Below, piece by piece: positions 63,408 to 64,000 of a DNA stretch of 64,000 nucleotides (position 1 is its first letter; every line of letters starts with the position of its first letter). The stretch lies in contig NZ_RCCJ01000001.1 of NCBI RefSeq assembly GCF_003664005.1, forward strand, positions 1,612,001-1,676,000, read 5' to 3'. Origin of the DNA: Hydrogenivirga caldilitoris (GTDB taxonomy: Bacteria; Aquificota; Aquificia; Aquificales; Aquificaceae). The position numbers and the translations under genes are program-made. The notes beneath the pieces were generated by a model. That model did no database searches, was not told the origin of the DNA, and worked only from the letters and a program-made list of their open reading frames with translations.

Positions 63408-63423
63408 GGGGCGAGAACGCCCC
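63408..63423 (-). terminator. GC-rich hairpin between hup and rsmE
   Basis: GGGGCG, a 4-nt loop and CGCCCC form a perfect 6-bp stem 12 nt after the hup stop and 6 nt before the rsmE ATG. No run of T follows, so it is not a classical terminator. It may partly stop hup transcripts or fold over the rsmE start. Confidence 0.4.
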
Positions 63424-63435
63424 AAAGGTTGGATT

Positions 63436-63708
63436 TTACTTTATGCTGTCTCTGAGGTCTTTGGCAGGTTTAAAAGCTACAACCTTCCTGGCAGGTATCT
63501 GGATAACCTGACCAGTCCTGGGGTTCCTGCCCTTCCTGGCAGCCCTCTTCTTAACGGTGAATATACCCAGCCCAGGAATGGCGATCCTCTCGCCCTTCTT
63601 CAGGGCTTTGGATATAGCTCCGACGGCTGCCTTGAGAGCAGCATCCGCCTCTTTCTTGGTGATGCCCGCCTGCTTGGCGACCTCTGCAACAAGCTCTGCC
63701 TTTGTCAT
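63436..63708 (-). CDS. hup: DNA-binding protein HU
   Basis: 90 residues. The dimer helix region (MTKAELVAEVAKQAGITKKE), GERIAIPGLGIFTVKKRAAR and the DNA-clasping arm GRNPRTGQVIQIPARKVVAF are diagnostic; IHF is less likely. It is an abundant nucleoid protein. GGGAGGG precedes the ATG. Confidence 0.96.
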   Translation of the reverse strand: MTKAELVAEVAKQAGITKKEADAALKAAVGAISKALKKGERIAIPGLGIFTVKKRAARKGRNPRTGQVIQIPARKVVAFKPAKDLRDSIK

Positions 63709-63746
63709 AGCACGACCCTCCCAAATAGAATTTAGCGCTGATATAG

Positions 63747-63775
63747 ATAATACATAACTTCTTTTGATTTTGCAA
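63747..63775 (-). promoter_or_regulatory. Predicted promoter of hup
   Basis: On the minus strand TTGCAA (63775-63770), 17 nt, TATTAT (63752-63747). The leader to the ATG at 63708 is about 32 nt and holds the ribosome site. Confidence 0.6.
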
Positions 63776-63790
63776 GCTTTTTCTTTAGAC

Positions 63791-63796
63791 TATAAT
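63791..63796 (+). promoter_or_regulatory. -10 box of ileS
   Basis: TATAAT on the plus strand; the only -35 candidate, TTGCAA (63770-63775), is 15 nt upstream and is shared, being palindromic, with hup. The leader is about 36 nt, too short for a T-box. Confidence 0.45.
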
Positions 63797-63838
63797 TATC
63801 TTTCAGCCATTTTTTATGGGCTCATGGAGGTCTGGTGA

Positions 63839-64000
63839 ATGGACTATAAGAGTACTCTTAACCTTCCAAGAACAGAATTTCCGATGAAAGCCAACCTTGC
63901 AGACAAAGAGCCACAGATACTTAAGAGGTGGGGTAACTTATATGAAAAAATCAGAGAACTGAGGAAAGGTAGAGAAATTTTCCTATTACACGACGGTCCA
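63839..64000 (+). CDS. ileS: Isoleucyl-tRNA synthetase (5' part, cut by window end)
   Basis: The first 54 codons are present. The N-terminus [20 protein letters not shown], then [15 protein letters not shown] and FLLHDGP (the last just before the HIGH motif) match IleRS. The ATG at 63839 has GGAGGT upstream. It continues beyond the window. Confidence 0.93.
   Translation, partial: MDYKSTLNLPRTEFPMKANLADKEPQILKRWGNLYEKIRELRKGREIFLLHDGP

Noticed and set aside
63797-63838. T-box riboswitch before ileS
   Set aside because: The leader is about 40 nt, far too short, and has no T-box sequence.

Overview
The window looks like chromosome of a hydrogen- or sulfur-oxidising thermophile of the Aquificales (Aquifex/Hydrogenobacter/Hydrogenivirga relatives). 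The reasons are two complex I (nuo) gene sets in tandem, an archaeal-type S-adenosylmethionine synthetase, fused NuoCD, flavin-dependent ThyX, paired b/b' ATP synthase stalk genes, and heavy use of AGG/AGA and ATA codons. Genus is not decided from sequence alone. No phage, IS element or CRISPR array was seen.

Layout. 1-14.8 kb (minus strand): nuoA1-B-CD1-H1-I1-J1-K1-L1-M-N followed directly by nuoA2-CD2-H2-I2-J2-K2-L2 (L2 cut by the window edge), apparently read from one good promoter at 14771-14799. The second set has no nuoB, and nuoEFG are absent. 14.8-17.4 kb: metK and a phosphohexomutase. 17.4-23.9 kb: an AT-rich surface-glycan locus (O-antigen ligase-like protein, three glycosyltransferases, an ArnT-like transferase) that also holds a class V aminotransferase. 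23.9-26.0 kb: ATP synthase b', b and delta with ndk, preceded by an unannotated 42-codon ORF. 26.2-31.0 kb: small membrane proteins, a lipoyl carrier protein next to a thioredoxin-like protein, a [2Fe-2S] ferredoxin, holA and an SdhB-like subunit. 31.0-40.5 kb: flagellar genes fliG-H-I, flgD-E, fliL-O-P-Q-R and flhB, interrupted between fliI and flgD by a divergent PIN/AbrB toxin-antitoxin-like pair whose AbrB gene overlaps flgD. 40.5-47.6 kb: marC, nrdAB, mtaD, mnmA. 47.6-56.7 kb: a GGDEF-EAL protein, tRNA-Leu, tig-clpP-clpX, a MEMO-family protein, a membrane protein and thyX. 56.7-60.1 kb (minus): transketolase, a PpiD-like chaperone, tRNA-Met(CAT). 60.1-64 kb: a hotdog protein, a small hypothetical, a 503-bp AT-rich intergenic region, an NtrC-family regulator, rsmE, hup and the start of ileS.

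The most striking element is the intergenic region 60870-61372. It carries six DnaA-box-like sites spaced exactly 11 bp apart, two further perfect DnaA boxes, three diverged ones, five copies of a 15-mer (TATCAATAACTTATG or close variants) and a G-tract. It has the architecture of a replication origin. Other items of note are the toxin-antitoxin pair coupled to flgD, the single nuoB serving two complex I sets, two unannotated small ORFs ahead of the atp and nrd operons, and a recurrent -10-like box 6-9 nt before SD-less start codons, which suggests many leaderless transcripts.

All functional calls rest on reading motifs by eye. Start codons were moved where a ribosome-binding site or an implausible TTG start argued for it.
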